A stretch of 64,000 nt of DNA from Pseudomonadota bacterium (GTDB lineage: Bacteria > Pseudomonadota > Gammaproteobacteria > Burkholderiales > Rhodocyclaceae): assembly GCA_018241685.1 (NCBI GenBank), contig JAFEDJ010000021.1, positions 372,001-436,000 of the forward strand, written 5' to 3'. The position numbers and the translations under genes are program-made. Below are positions 1-11,194 of this stretch, piece after piece. Within the stretch, counting starts at the first letter, position 1. Each line of letters begins with the position of its first letter. Under the pieces are notes generated by a model. That model was not told the origin of the DNA and ran no database searches. It worked only from the letters and a program-made list of their open reading frames with translations.

Positions 1-400
1 CCATTTCATTTGGAGGCGCGCGCAATTCAATGCCCCGGCAAGCGGCTCGGATGAAACTGAAGGCGATAGCTGCGGATATGCCCCCAAAGCACCGCGAGCA
101 AATCGATTTCGTCCGGAATATCCTCCAGATCGAACTCCAGGCAGATCTCGCTACTACCCGGCAAATCGCTGGAACTCAGGTTGGCAGCGGCACAGGGCAA
201 TGCAGAGCGGTAATGAAGTAGGTGGGCCATAGTTCCATGCGTCCGGAAAGCACGGGCCATCGAATTAAAAGAGCCATAGGGAACAACTTGACTCGACCCG
301 TAGCCCTGAAGCTTAGGCTCAACGCCCGGAACACGAAGCCGGCAAAGTCACCCTTCCCATGTGAAGGGTATCACTCAGCAAAGGGGGCACTGGCTGACGC
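1..400. other. Intergenic stretch downstream of rlpA, no convincing gene
   Basis: No gene is recognised here. A 77-codon minus-strand frame (27-260) is open, but it has no recognisable motif and no good ribosome binding site. A short hairpin, ACCCTTC (350-356) and GAAGGGT (363-369), lies just downstream of rlpA. It could help end that transcript, but only TTT follows it on the minus strand, so it is a weak terminator candidate. In many relatives dacA follows rlpA; it is not visible here. Confidence 0.4.
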
Positions 401-1492
401 TCAATCAGCCCGCCCCTTGACGACCGGTTTCAACTTCAAGGTCGTGGCAATGCGGTCGGCCATCTCCCGGGCTTCCAGTGCGGACGCGAATGGTCCCAGT
501 TGAAGCCGGTACTTACCCTCGGAAGCCAGCACCGACACGGACTCCTTGAGCGATTTGAGCTCGTGCTCGACGAAGCCCTTGAAGTTCTCGGCATTGACGG
601 ACGAGGCAAACGCCCCCAACTGCAGGAACACCCCCTCACGCTCCGGGCGCGGCACGCTGGAGTAACTCTGGCTCTGTGCAAGCTGCGGCACCGCCGCCGC
701 CGTCGTCGCCACGGGCTCTGGCGCAACCCGCGGCACAGCGGGAGCCGGCACAGCCGCCACCACACCGGCTGGAGCAGCCGGCTGCGGACGGGACGCATGC
801 ACGACAGCCGGCACAGCCGCCTTCCGGCGTGCCAGCGGCGGCACCGGCCGACGGAGCTGGACCATCGCCACCCCTTCGGGCAGGACCAGGGAAAGCTCTA
901 CACTGGCGTGCCCTTGGTCGGCAAAGCCGAGCTTGTAGGCGGCGGCATAGGAGAGATCGATGATCCGCCCAGGATGAACCGGGCCGCGATCATTGATACG
1001 GACGATAGCCGAACGCCCGTTGGCCAGATTGGTCACCCGCACATAGCTGGGGATCGGCAGGGTCGGATGAGCACCGGTCAGCGCGTACATGTCGTAGGGA
1101 TCACCGCTGGACGTACGGCGCCCCTGCAGGGCCTTGCCGTACCAACTAGCCGTCCCCCTCTCGCGGAAGGCGCTGGCATTGTTCCCCAGCACGGCACCAC
1201 GGGCGAGCGCGTAGTCGCCCCCTTCATACACCGGGGCGATCAGCTCTCCGCCTTCGTCGGACTGAGCCGACGCATCCTCGCCTGCTCCATAACGCAAGCG
1301 ACCACTCGTAAAGGACGACACTTGAGCCGGCCTGAGGCCCGTTTGCAGAGTCTGGGCATGCAAAACCCCGGCAGCCGGAGCATCGGCCACCGAACCTTGT
1401 TGCGGGAGGCCCGCACAGCCGGTCAGGAGCAGGGCGCTACCAAAGGGCACCAGCGCAAGGCCGGCGCGACGAAAAATCGCTACAGGGGGCAT
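401..1492 (-). CDS. rlpA: RlpA family lipoprotein, septal ring lytic transglycosylase
   Basis: Outer-membrane lipoprotein of 363 residues that binds, and in some species cleaves, denuded peptidoglycan glycan strands at the septum. A lipoprotein signal ends in LLLTGC, so Cys26 would be lipidated. A double-psi beta-barrel RlpA domain follows around residues 110-200, with the family signature GTASWYG and the run VRINDRGP. A long Ala/Pro/Val-rich linker leads to a C-terminal SPOR domain (about 285-360, beginning GVFLQLGAFAS). It is the last gene of the mre-mrd cluster, 42 bases after rodA, in the order usual for betaproteobacteria. The catalytic Asp/His pair was not checked against a structure, so enzymatic activity is inferred from the family. 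Confidence 0.93.
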   Translation of the reverse strand: MPPVAIFRRAGLALVPFGSALLLTGCAGLPQQGSVADAPAAGVLHAQTLQTGLRPAQVSSFTSGRLRYGAGEDASAQSDEGGELIAPVYEGGDYALARGAVLGNNASAFRERGTASWYGKALQGRRTSSGDPYDMYALTGAHPTLPIPSYVRVTNLANGRSAIVRINDRGPVHPGRIIDLSYAAAYKLGFADQGHASVELSLVLPEGVAMVQLRRPVPPLARRKAAVPAVVHASRPQPAAPAGVVAAVPAPAVPRVAPEPVATTAAAVPQLAQSQSYSSVPRPEREGVFLQLGAFASSVNAENFKGFVEHELKSLKESVSVLASEGKYRLQLGPFASALEAREMADRIATTLKLKPVVKGRAD

Positions 1493-1534
1493 GACGCTCT
1501 TCCTGTTCGGGCACGCGCATCAGCGCGCGCGGGT

Positions 1535-2686
1535 TCAGGTGCCTACCCGACGCCGATGACGCTGTATGCTCATGAGCATCCCAACGCCGAGACAAAGGGT
1601 AACGAGTGCAGTGCCGCCGTAACTGACGAAAGGCAGCGGAACTCCAACAACGGGGAGGATTCCACTCACCATGCCCATGTTCACAAACGCATAAGTGAAG
1701 AAGATCAGCGTCAGGGCGCCAGCAAGCAGGCGCGAGAACAGGGTCGGGGCACCAGCGGCAATAAAAAGGCCGCGAAAAATCAACAGGATATAAAGTACCG
1801 CAAGAAGCAGGGCGCCGGCAAGTCCAAATTCTTCGGTGAGCACTGCGAAGATGAAGTCCGTATGACGTTCAGGCAGAAAGTCCAGGTGCGTCTGGGTGCC
1901 CTTGCCCCAGCCCTTCCCCAGCACGCCCCCCGAACCGATGGCGATCGTGGACTGGATGATGTGGAAGCCCTTGCCTAGCGGATCGGACGTTGGATCGAGC
2001 AGCGTGCACACCCGATGTTTCTGATAATCCCGCAGGCCCGGCCACACCACATCCGGCTGACAGATGGTATCGCCCATCGCGACAATGGCCCCGACACCAA
2101 CGATGCCGACCAGCGCCACCGGCAGGATCAGACGCCAGGTCAGGCCGGCGAAGAACAGCACGTAGAAACCCGCCGCAGCCACCAGGATCGCCGTGCCCAG
2201 GTCGGGCTGCTTGGCGATCAACCCCACCGGCACCAGCAGCAGCGCCGCTGCCACGAAGAAATCCCGCACCCGCAACATGCCTTCCCGGCTTTGAAAGTAC
2301 CAGGCCAGCATCAGCGGCATTGCGATTTTCATCAGCTCGGACGGCTGGATACGCGCCACGCCGATGTTCAGCCAGCGCCGAGCCCCCTTCGAGACATCAC
2401 CGAACAAGGCCACACCGATCAGCAGCAGCACGCCCAGCACGTACAGCGGCAAGGCCACACTCATCATGCGCTGGGGCGGAATACGGGCGGCAGTCCACAT
2501 CACCACGAAAGCCACCCCGATATTCATCGCGAGGGTATCCAGGCGATCTGGCGAGGCACTGACCATAACCACCGTGGAAAAGCTCAGGATCGCCAACACG
2601 ATCAGGGCCAATGGCCCATCGAGCGGCGAGAGGACTCCTGCCAGCCACTTACGGAGACTGAAGCGGAAGTCAGTCACCGCCGGCAT
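1535..2686 (-). CDS. rodA: Rod-shape protein RodA, SEDS peptidoglycan glycosyltransferase
   Basis: Integral inner-membrane protein of 383 residues in the SEDS family (FtsW/RodA/SpoVE). It polymerises lipid II into glycan strands during cell elongation and works as a pair with the transpeptidase PBP2. About ten hydrophobic segments are visible. Family-typical stretches include RWLNIG and QPSELMK in the first half and the C-terminal LPFVSYGGTALV. The start overlaps the end of mrdA by 17 bases, so the two partners are probably translationally coupled. Length matches the family. A TIGR02210-type RodA rather than FtsW is favoured by this gene context, since ftsW lies in the dcw cluster. Confidence 0.96.
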   Translation of the reverse strand: MPAVTDFRFSLRKWLAGVLSPLDGPLALIVLAILSFSTVVMVSASPDRLDTLAMNIGVAFVVMWTAARIPPQRMMSVALPLYVLGVLLLIGVALFGDVSKGARRWLNIGVARIQPSELMKIAMPLMLAWYFQSREGMLRVRDFFVAAALLLVPVGLIAKQPDLGTAILVAAAGFYVLFFAGLTWRLILPVALVGIVGVGAIVAMGDTICQPDVVWPGLRDYQKHRVCTLLDPTSDPLGKGFHIIQSTIAIGSGGVLGKGWGKGTQTHLDFLPERHTDFIFAVLTEEFGLAGALLLAVLYILLIFRGLFIAAGAPTLFSRLLAGALTLIFFTYAFVNMGMVSGILPVVGVPLPFVSYGGTALVTLCLGVGMLMSIQRHRRRVGT

Positions 2687-4574
2687 CCCCCGTCGAACCT
2701 TCCGCCGCCGGATCTTCAGCGGCCATCCCGGCCGGCAGCTTACCGAGCAGGTAGTAATCCATCACCGCACGGGCGATCGGAGCCGCCGACTGGGCTCCAA
2801 AGCCGCCGTTCTCCACGAGCACCGCCAGTGCGATGGTCGGCTTGTCAGCCGGCGCGAAGGCAATGAACAGCGCATGGTCGCGCAGACGCTCATTGATCTT
2901 CGCCGAGTACTTGCCGCCCTTCAGCGAAAACACCTGGGCCGTGCCGGTCTTGCCAGCCGCCAGATAGGGGGCACCAGCGAAGGCCCGTGCGCCGGTCCCC
3001 TCCTTGTTCACGCCCACCATCGCCCGCCGGATCGTCTCCAGGTGCTCCGGCTTGATCGGGATGGTCTTGATCGGCTCCGACTCGATGGCGCGGCGGGAAC
3101 CATCCTTCGCGCTTTCGATATACTTGACCAGGTGCGGCTTGTACATCACACCGCCCGCCGCCAACGTGGCGGTGGCATGGGCCAGTTGCAGCGGCGTGTA
3201 GGCGTTGTAGCCCTGGCCGATGCCGATGGAGATCGTCTCGCCACCGAACCACTTCTGCTGCTCCGGCCGCTTGAAACGCTTGCGCTTCCATTCCGGCGAC
3301 GGCAGCACGCCGGTGCTCTCACCTTCGATGTCGATGCCGGTGCGGCTACCAAAACCGAACTGGCCCATAATCGACGCAATCAGGTCGATGCCCATGTCGT
3401 TGGCCAGGCGGTAATAGTAGGTGTCACAGGACTGCACGATGGAACGGTACATATCCACCATGCCGTGGCCACCCGGCTTGTCGTCGCGAAAATGGTGACC
3501 ACCGAAATCATAGAAGCCCGGATCGGCGATTGCCTGGCCAGGCGTTCTCTTGCCGCTCATCAGCGCCGCCAGGGCAAGGAAGGGCTTGAACGTCGACCCT
3601 GGCGGATAGGCGCCATTGAGGGCCCGGTTGACCAGCGGATGATCGGGCGAGTTGTTCAGTTCATCCCAGTCCTGCGCTCCGATGCCATCCACGAACAGGT
3701 TGGGATCAAAGGTCGGCACCGACACCAGCGCCAGGATGCCGCCGGTACCCGGCTCAATGGCCACCAGGGCCCCGCGACGATTGCCAAAGGCCTTCTCGAC
3801 CACCTCCTGCAGCTTCAGGTCGACGGTCAGGATCAGGTTGTTGCCCGGTGTCGCATTGGTCCGCCGCAAGCCCCGCACCGCCCGGCCGCCGGAGTCCACT
3901 TCAACCTCTTCGAAACCGGTCGTGCCATGCAACTCCCGTTCGTAGCTCTTCTCGAGACCGGCCTTGCCCATGTGGTCGGTGCCACGGTAGTTGGCCGAAT
4001 CGTCATTCTCCTCGATACGCTCCAGATCGCGATCGTTGATGCGACCGATGTAGCCGACCAGGTGGGCACCCAGATTGCCCATCGGATAATCGCGGAACAG
4101 ACGGGCCTTCAGCTCGACGCCCGGAAACCGGTAGCGCTGAGCGATGAAGCGGGCCACTTCCTCGTCCGACAGGCGGTTGCGGATCGGCAGCGACTCGAAG
4201 CTCTTGCTCTCGTCCATCAGCTTCTTGAGACGCCGGCGGTCCTTCGGCTGGATGTCCACCAGCTTGGAGAGCGCCTCTATGGTCGCATCCAGGTCCGCCA
4301 CCTTGGACGGCGTGATCTCGAGCGTGTAGGCCGAATAGTTACGGGCCAGCACCGTACCGTTGCGATCAAGGATGAGCCCGCGGTTAGGCACCACCGGCAC
4401 AAGGGAAATCCGGTTGTCTTCGGCTCGCGTGGAGTAGTAGTCGTAGCGGAGCACCTGCAGGTAGAAGAAACGCGCCGCCAGCAGTACGAAGCACACCACC
4501 GCCACGACGCCGGCCACCGCCAGGCGGTTGCGGAAACGGGCCAATTCCTGCTCAGGAGTACGAATACCGCTCAT
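2670..4574 (-). CDS. mrdA: Penicillin-binding protein 2, elongation transpeptidase
   Basis: Class B penicillin-binding protein of 634 residues that crosslinks peptidoglycan in the elongasome together with RodA. One N-terminal membrane anchor (about 18-40) precedes the PBP dimerisation/pedestal domain (about 60-245) and the transpeptidase domain. All three active-site motifs are present: SxxK as S327-T-F-K, the second motif as S382-C-D, and KTG as K542-T-G. Ser-x-Asp instead of Ser-x-Asn in the second motif is normal for PBP2. The gene starts 15 bases after mreD and ends inside the rodA start. The C-terminal tail is Asp/Gly rich and ends at the rodA overlap. Confidence 0.97.
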   Translation of the reverse strand: MSGIRTPEQELARFRNRLAVAGVVAVVCFVLLAARFFYLQVLRYDYYSTRAEDNRISLVPVVPNRGLILDRNGTVLARNYSAYTLEITPSKVADLDATIEALSKLVDIQPKDRRRLKKLMDESKSFESLPIRNRLSDEEVARFIAQRYRFPGVELKARLFRDYPMGNLGAHLVGYIGRINDRDLERIEENDDSANYRGTDHMGKAGLEKSYERELHGTTGFEEVEVDSGGRAVRGLRRTNATPGNNLILTVDLKLQEVVEKAFGNRRGALVAIEPGTGGILALVSVPTFDPNLFVDGIGAQDWDELNNSPDHPLVNRALNGAYPPGSTFKPFLALAALMSGKRTPGQAIADPGFYDFGGHHFRDDKPGGHGMVDMYRSIVQSCDTYYYRLANDMGIDLIASIMGQFGFGSRTGIDIEGESTGVLPSPEWKRKRFKRPEQQKWFGGETISIGIGQGYNAYTPLQLAHATATLAAGGVMYKPHLVKYIESAKDGSRRAIESEPIKTIPIKPEHLETIRRAMVGVNKEGTGARAFAGAPYLAAGKTGTAQVFSLKGGKYSAKINERLRDHALFIAFAPADKPTIALAVLVENGGFGAQSAAPIARAVMDYYLLGKLPAGMAAEDPAAEGSTGDAGGD

Positions 4575-4589
4575 GACATGTCGCCGGCG

Positions 4590-5111
4590 CTAGATCGGCC
4601 GGTTCTCGTCCCGCTCGACCGGCTGGTACTGGGGCAGCAACAGCACGTAGTGCAACGGGATCCACAACGCCGCACCGACGAAGCTGCCGAAGAACATCCA
4701 CCAACCGGGGAACTCGGCGCCCGCCAGCAGGCGCACGACGACCATCACGACCTGCGTCAGGAAAAGCAGCGGCAGCACGTGCAAAGCCTGCTCCACCGGT
4801 GTGAACCACAGCACCCGGCGGGCCAGCTCATTAGAGGCATAGGCCAGCAGCACATAGGCGAAAGCATGCTGCCCCAGCGCCGCACCGACACCGATGTCAG
4901 TCAGCAGACCAAAAACAAAACCCGCACCAATGCCAATCTTGAGCGGCTCGCGGACACACCAGAAGGCCAGAACCAGCGCCACGAAATCCGGCACCGCCGG
5001 CAGATGGCCAGTCGGGATGTAATTGAGGAACAGTGCGATGAAGAGCGTCGTATAGACGAACCACATCTTCACCGGCAGCAGGATTCGGCTCGAACGGTTA
5101 GTCGGTTGCAT
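4590..5111 (-). CDS. mreD: Rod-shape-determining membrane protein MreD
   Basis: Small inner-membrane protein of 173 residues with five or six hydrophobic helices, belonging to the MreD family. It helps connect cytoplasmic MreB filaments and periplasmic MreC to the RodA-PBP2 synthase. Sequence conservation in this family is low, so the call depends on hydropathy, length and position directly between mreC (3-base gap) and mrdA (15-base gap). The run VREPLKIGIGAGFVFGLLTD is typical of MreD. The C-terminus is short and polar. Confidence 0.94.
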   Translation of the reverse strand: MQPTNRSSRILLPVKMWFVYTTLFIALFLNYIPTGHLPAVPDFVALVLAFWCVREPLKIGIGAGFVFGLLTDIGVGAALGQHAFAYVLLAYASNELARRVLWFTPVEQALHVLPLLFLTQVVMVVVRLLAGAEFPGWWMFFGSFVGAALWIPLHYVLLLPQYQPVERDENRPI

Positions 5112-5114
5112 CGC

Positions 5115-6023
5115 CTAGTCCTTCACCGCCCGGGACTTGCGCCCCTTGCCCTTGTTGATGACTTCCGGCTCCGGCGGCCGCGGCAGCACATTGGCCCGCT
5201 GACCGAGTACCAGCACGTGGCTGAACTGCTCGACGCCGGCCGCCGGCAGACATGGAATGCGTGCGAAGGCCTGTGCCTGGTCGCGCTCCACGCGCGCCAC
5301 CGTCGCCACCGGCAGCCCCGACTGGAAGACGCCGTCAAGGCCCGAGGTCACCACCTTGTCGCCGGGCTGCACGTCGGCATTGGCCGCCAGGTAGCGCAGT
5401 TCCATCAGACCGTTGCCCGAACCGAACAGCACCGCCCGCAGACCGCTGCGGACGATCATCACCGGAATCGCCTGATCCTTGTCGGTCAACAGCGTCAGTT
5501 CGGACTGCATCGGGAACACGCGGGTGATCTGGCCAACAACGCCGACGTTGTCCACCACCGCCTGCCCGGCCTCGATACCGGCCTGGGTACCCTTGTCGAG
5601 AATCACCTTGCGGGAGAACGGGTCTTTGGCGGTGTACATGATCTCGGCAACGACCGTATTGACCTTCTGGCGCTCGCGCACCTCCAGCAGCTCACGCAGG
5701 TGGCGGTTCTCCTGCTCAATCTGGTCGAGGCGCAACAAGCGCTCGGCGCCCTGCAGCTGCTGACGCTTGAGTTCCTTGTTCTCGATCTGCAGGCGCACCA
5801 GCGACGCGAAGTAGTCCGAAGCGTTGCGCACAAAATCCGCCGGCGTGGCCGCCGCCATCTGCATCGGATAGGCCAGCACCGACAGCCCCTGGCGGAAGGC
5901 CTCCAGGTAGCGCAGGTTGAGATCGCTGACCAGCAGCCCCAGCGAGACAAGCACGAAAAACACGAGCTTGGCCAGCGGCGCGGGCCCGCGTTTGAAGAAA
6001 GGAGGAGGCGAATGACCGACCAT
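5115..6023 (-). CDS. mreC: Rod-shape-determining protein MreC
   Basis: Bitopic inner-membrane protein of 302 residues. A single N-terminal transmembrane helix (about 18-38) is followed by a coiled-coil segment rich in Gln, Leu, Arg and Glu (about 70-115). The periplasmic MreC beta-domain core comes next, with GVVGQITRVFPMQSELTLLTD in the middle and VTSGLDGVFQSGLPV near the end. MreC acts as a periplasmic scaffold and activates PBP2-RodA. The C-terminal tail is basic and Pro-rich. It lies 3 bases before mreD and 111 bases after mreB, in the conserved order. Confidence 0.96.
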   Translation of the reverse strand: MVGHSPPPFFKRGPAPLAKLVFFVLVSLGLLVSDLNLRYLEAFRQGLSVLAYPMQMAAATPADFVRNASDYFASLVRLQIENKELKRQQLQGAERLLRLDQIEQENRHLRELLEVRERQKVNTVVAEIMYTAKDPFSRKVILDKGTQAGIEAGQAVVDNVGVVGQITRVFPMQSELTLLTDKDQAIPVMIVRSGLRAVLFGSGNGLMELRYLAANADVQPGDKVVTSGLDGVFQSGLPVATVARVERDQAQAFARIPCLPAAGVEQFSHVLVLGQRANVLPRPPEPEVINKGKGRKSRAVKD

Positions 6024-6134
6024 GGGGCAGTTCGCTTGCGATCACGCAACGACCGTGCCCGGGACCAGCCCGGGTCGCCGGCGCATGCGGATGAACGAAG
6101 CGTTCACCGCAGGCGCCCCGGTCGTCGCCGACGC

Positions 6135-7576
<1,442 letters not shown>

Positions 7577-7651
7577 GGCCCGCCACCGGACTCTGATCGC
7601 CGCCGGCCTGGCCGGCGCCCCAGCACCGCTCTAACCGCAGCCCCACGCACC

Positions 7652-9106
7652 ATGATCGAATCCAGTCTCAAGGACATCGCCGCGGCCCTCCGCGACAAGA
7701 AGGTTTCCGCCGTCGAACTCGCCACCGAGAGCCTTTCCCGCATCGAAGCCGGCAACGCCCGCATCAACGCCTTCGTCACCGTCGACCGGGACGGTGCGCT
7801 GGCCACCGCCAAGGCCGCCGACGAACGCCTCGCCGCCGGCACCGCCGGTCCGCTGACCGGCATCCCGCTAGCCCACAAGGACGTCTTCTGTACCGAAGGC
7901 GTGCTCACCACCTGTGGCTCGAAGATGCTGTCCAACTTCGTCAGCCCCTACGACGCCCACGTGGTCAGCCTGTTGAAGGCCGCTGGCGCGGTGATGGTCG
8001 GCAAGACCAACATGGACGAGTTCGCGATGGGCTCCTCCAACGAGAACTCCCACTTCGGCCCGACCCGCAACCCCTGGAACACCGACAAGGTGCCTGGCGG
8101 CTCGTCCGGCGGCTCCGCCGCGGCGGTCGCGGCGCGCATGGTACCGATCGCCACCGGCACCGACACCGGCGGCTCGATCCGCCAGCCGGCCTCCCTGTGC
8201 GGCATTACCGGCATCAAGCCGACCTATGGTCGCGTGTCCCGTTACGGCATGATCGCCTACGCCTCGTCGCTCGATCAGGGCGGCGCCTTCGGCTACAGCG
8301 CCGAAGACTGTGCGCTGCTGCTGTCCGCCATGGCCGGCCACGACCCGCGCGATTCCACCAGCCTCGAACAGGGCGCCGAAGATTTCGGCCGCGACCTCGC
8401 CAAGCCCCTCGCCGGCCTGCGCGTCGGCCTGCCGAAGGAGTTCTTCGCCGAAGGCATGTCGGACGACGTGCGGGCCACCGTCGACGCCGCCATCGCCGAA
8501 TACCGCAAGCTCGGCGCCACCACCGTCGAGGTGAGCCTGCCCAACGCCCGCCTGGCGATCCCGGCCTACTACGTGATTGCCCCGGCCGAGGCCAGCTCCA
8601 ACCTGTCCCGCTTCGACGGCGTGCGCTACGGCCACCGCGCCGCTGACTACGGCGACCTCAACGACATGTACTGCAAGAGCCGCGCCGAAGGCTTCGGCAG
8701 CGAGGTCAAGCGGCGCATCCTGGTCGGCACCTACGTGCTGTCCCACGGCTACTACGACGCCTACTACATCAAGGCCCAGAAACTGCGCCGCCTGATCGCC
8801 AACGACTTCGCCGCCGCCTTCCAGCAGTGCGACCTGATCGCCGGCCCGGTGAGCCCGACGGTAGCCTTCGGCATCGGCGAGAAGAGCGACGACCCGGTCC
8901 AGATGTACCTGTCCGACATCTACACCATCGCCGTGAACCTCGCCGGCCTGCCCGGCCTGTCGCACCCGGCCGGCTTTGGCGCCGGCGGCCTGCCGGTGGG
9001 CCTGCAACTGATCGGCAACTACTTCGGCGAGGCCCGCCTGCTGAACGCGGCCCACCAGTACCAGCAGCACACCGACTGGCACACCCGGGTACCCGCCGGC
9101 CTGTGA
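7652..9106 (+). CDS. gatA: Asp/Glu-tRNA amidotransferase subunit A
   Basis: Amidase-signature enzyme of 484 residues that hydrolyses glutamine and channels ammonia to GatB. The Ser-cisSer-Lys catalytic set is visible: the Lys in PLAHKD near residue 75 and the Ser residues in the Gly/Ser-rich [13 protein letters not shown] stretch near 150, followed by [14 protein letters not shown] family-typical C-terminus is present. It is 75 bases after gatC. Another gene separates it from gatB, which is less usual than a direct gatA-gatB junction. Confidence 0.97.
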   Translation: MIESSLKDIAAALRDKKVSAVELATESLSRIEAGNARINAFVTVDRDGALATAKAADERLAAGTAGPLTGIPLAHKDVFCTEGVLTTCGSKMLSNFVSPYDAHVVSLLKAAGAVMVGKTNMDEFAMGSSNENSHFGPTRNPWNTDKVPGGSSGGSAAAVAARMVPIATGTDTGGSIRQPASLCGITGIKPTYGRVSRYGMIAYASSLDQGGAFGYSAEDCALLLSAMAGHDPRDSTSLEQGAEDFGRDLAKPLAGLRVGLPKEFFAEGMSDDVRATVDAAIAEYRKLGATTVEVSLPNARLAIPAYYVIAPAEASSNLSRFDGVRYGHRAADYGDLNDMYCKSRAEGFGSEVKRRILVGTYVLSHGYYDAYYIKAQKLRRLIANDFAAAFQQCDLIAGPVSPTVAFGIGEKSDDPVQMYLSDIYTIAVNLAGLPGLSHPAGFGAGGLPVGLQLIGNYFGEARLLNAAHQYQQHTDWHTRVPAGL

Positions 9107-9117
9107 AGGCACGCACC

Positions 9118-9639
9118 ATGACCGCCCTGCCACGCGCCTCCATCGCCCGCATCGCCGCCGGCCTGGCCGTGGCTGTGCTGGCCGGCTGTAGCGTGGTCGC
9201 ACCGCGCCCCTCGACGGCGCCGCCGGCCCCGGCAGCCGAACAGCAGCCGGCCGAGGTACTGGCTGCCCCGTCCGGTCGCCTCAAGCCGATGCCGCTGCGC
9301 ACCTTCACGGTCGCCACCGACTGCCGTTTCCGCGACGAGACCGGCAGCTCCGGCAAGGCCACCGTGGACGTGAGCGAATCCAAGGTGCGGGCCCTCAACG
9401 TCGAACTGACCATGCCCAAGCACGGCATCTGCCGCTATGAGCTGGCCAGCTTCCATCAAACCCAGGCCCTGCCGTCCGTCGAACTGGAAGGCCCCCGCGA
9501 CTGCCGCGTGCGGATGTGGGAACAGGGCGAACAGATCACCGTCGCCTTCGCCGGCTGCTACAGCATGTGCTCCCCGTCCAGCGCCCACGACTACGTGTGG
9601 CCGCTGCTGATCGACAAGAACACCGGCAAGTGCGACTGA
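9118..9639 (+). CDS. Small lipoprotein inserted between gatA and gatB
   Basis: A 173-residue predicted lipoprotein of unknown function. The N-terminus has a hydrophobic segment (IAAGLAVAVLAGC) ending in a lipobox, so Cys23 or close to it would be lipidated. A Pro/Ala-rich tether follows, then a compact Cys-containing domain (about 60-173) with six to eight cysteines (for example CRFRD, GICRY, DCRVR, CYSMC, GKCD). That number suggests disulphides in the periplasm. It starts 11 bases after the gatA stop and ends 26 bases before gatB, so it is co-transcribed with translation genes without an obvious functional link. No family was recognised. Confidence 0.8.
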   Translation: MTALPRASIARIAAGLAVAVLAGCSVVAPRPSTAPPAPAAEQQPAEVLAAPSGRLKPMPLRTFTVATDCRFRDETGSSGKATVDVSESKVRALNVELTMPKHGICRYELASFHQTQALPSVELEGPRDCRVRMWEQGEQITVAFAGCYSMCSPSSAHDYVWPLLIDKNTGKCD

Positions 9640-9665
9640 ACGACCAAAAAATCTAGAGAGCAAAC

Positions 9666-11126
9666 ATGAGCAGAACCGACTGGGAAGTCGTCATCGGGCT
9701 GGAAATCCACACCCAGCTCAACACGCAGTCCAAGATCTTCTCCGGCGCCAGCACCGCCTTCGGAGCCGAACCCAACGCCCAGGCCTGCGCGGTGGACATC
9801 GCGCTGCCCGGCGTGCTGCCGGTGCTCAACAAGGGCGCCGTCGAGCGGGCCATCCGCTTCGGCCTGGCCATCGGCGCCACCGTCGCGCCAAAGAGCATCT
9901 TCGCCCGCAAGAACTACTTCTACCCCGATCTCCCCAAGGGCTACCAGATCAGCCAGTACGAGCTGCCGGTGGTCCAGGGCGGCCAGATCACCCTGCAGGT
10001 ACCGGATGGCAAGGGCGGCGCCTACGAGAAGGTCGTCAACCTGACCCGCGCCCACCTGGAAGAAGACGCCGGCAAGAGCCTGCATGAAGACTTCCACGGC
10101 ATGACCGGCATCGACCTCAACCGCGCCGGCACGCCGCTGCTCGAGATCGTCTCCGAGCCCGACATGCGTTCGTCGGCCGAAGCCGTGGCCTACGCCAAGG
10201 CCCTGCACGCGCTGGTGCGCTGGATCGACATCTGCGACGGCAACATGCAGGAAGGCTCCTTCCGCTGCGACGCCAACGTCTCCGTGCGCCCCCGCGGCCA
10301 GGCCGAGTTCGGCACCCGCCGCGAGATCAAGAACCTCAACAGCTTCCGCTTCCTGCAGCAGGCCATCGACTACGAGATCCAGTGGCAGATCGATCTCATC
10401 GAGGACGGCGGCAAGGTCCAGCAAGCCACCGTGCTGTTCGACGCGGACACCGGCGAAACCCGCGCCATGCGCAGCAAGGAAGACGCCCACGACTACCGCT
10501 ACTTCCCCGACCCCGACCTGCTGCCGCTGGTGATCTCCAGCGAGTGGATCGAGCGCGTGAAGGGCGAGCTGCCGGAGCTGCCGGAGGCCCTGTCGGCCCG
10601 TTTCCAGGGCGAATACGGCCTGTCCGCCTACGACGCCACGACCCTCACCGCCAGCCGCGAAGTGGCCCAGTTCTACCTCGACACTGTCGCTGCCGCCGGT
10701 GCCGCCAACGCCAAGACCTGCGCCAACTGGGTGATGGGCGAACTCGCCGGGCGCCTCAACAAGGCCGAGCTGGACATCACCGCCAGCCCCGTCAGCGCAG
10801 CGCAACTGGCCGGTCTGGTGCAGCGCATCGCCGACAACACCATCTCCAACGCCATCGCCAAGAAGGTCTTCGAGGCGCTGTGGAACAAGGAAGGCGAGTC
10901 CGCCGACGCGATCATCGAAGCCCAGGGCCTCAAGCAGGTCACCGACACGGGCGCCATCGAGGCGATCATCGACGAAGTGCTGGCCGCCAACCAGAAGTCC
11001 GTCGAGGAATTCCGCGCCGGCAAGGAAAAGGCCTTCAACGCGCTGGTCGGCCAGTGCATGAAAGCCTCCAAAGGCAAGGCCAACCCGGCCCAGGTGAACG
11101 AGCTGCTCAAGAAGAAGCTCGGCTGA
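9666..11126 (+). CDS. gatB: Asp/Glu-tRNA amidotransferase subunit B
   Basis: GatB of 486 residues, the tRNA-binding and kinase subunit of GatCAB that activates the side-chain carboxylate of mischarged tRNA. It starts [13 protein letters not shown], the strongly conserved GatB N-terminus, and has the motif [17 protein letters not shown] near residue 150. The C-terminal YqeY-like tail domain (about 340-486) ends with [14 protein letters not shown]. The upstream sequence gagagcaaac gives a modest ribosome binding site. A strong hairpin terminator follows at 11149-11180. Confidence 0.97.
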   Translation: MSRTDWEVVIGLEIHTQLNTQSKIFSGASTAFGAEPNAQACAVDIALPGVLPVLNKGAVERAIRFGLAIGATVAPKSIFARKNYFYPDLPKGYQISQYELPVVQGGQITLQVPDGKGGAYEKVVNLTRAHLEEDAGKSLHEDFHGMTGIDLNRAGTPLLEIVSEPDMRSSAEAVAYAKALHALVRWIDICDGNMQEGSFRCDANVSVRPRGQAEFGTRREIKNLNSFRFLQQAIDYEIQWQIDLIEDGGKVQQATVLFDADTGETRAMRSKEDAHDYRYFPDPDLLPLVISSEWIERVKGELPELPEALSARFQGEYGLSAYDATTLTASREVAQFYLDTVAAAGAANAKTCANWVMGELAGRLNKAELDITASPVSAAQLAGLVQRIADNTISNAIAKKVFEALWNKEGESADAIIEAQGLKQVTDTGAIEAIIDEVLAANQKSVEEFRAGKEKAFNALVGQCMKASKGKANPAQVNELLKKKLG

Positions 11127-11148
11127 GTCCCGCCAGCCTGCCGGAAAT

Positions 11149-11180
11149 AAAACGGGCCGCCCCTCGGGACGGCCCGTTTT
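11149..11180. terminator. Bidirectional rho-independent terminator after gatB
   Basis: The 11-base arms AAAACGGGCCG (11149-11159) and CGGCCCGTTTT (11170-11180) are perfect inverted repeats around a short loop that also contains CCC/GGG. A-tract and T-tract flank the stem, so it can end both the gat operon on the plus strand and the convergent gene at 11195-11971. Confidence 0.92.
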
Positions 11181-11194
11181 GCATGAACGGCGCC

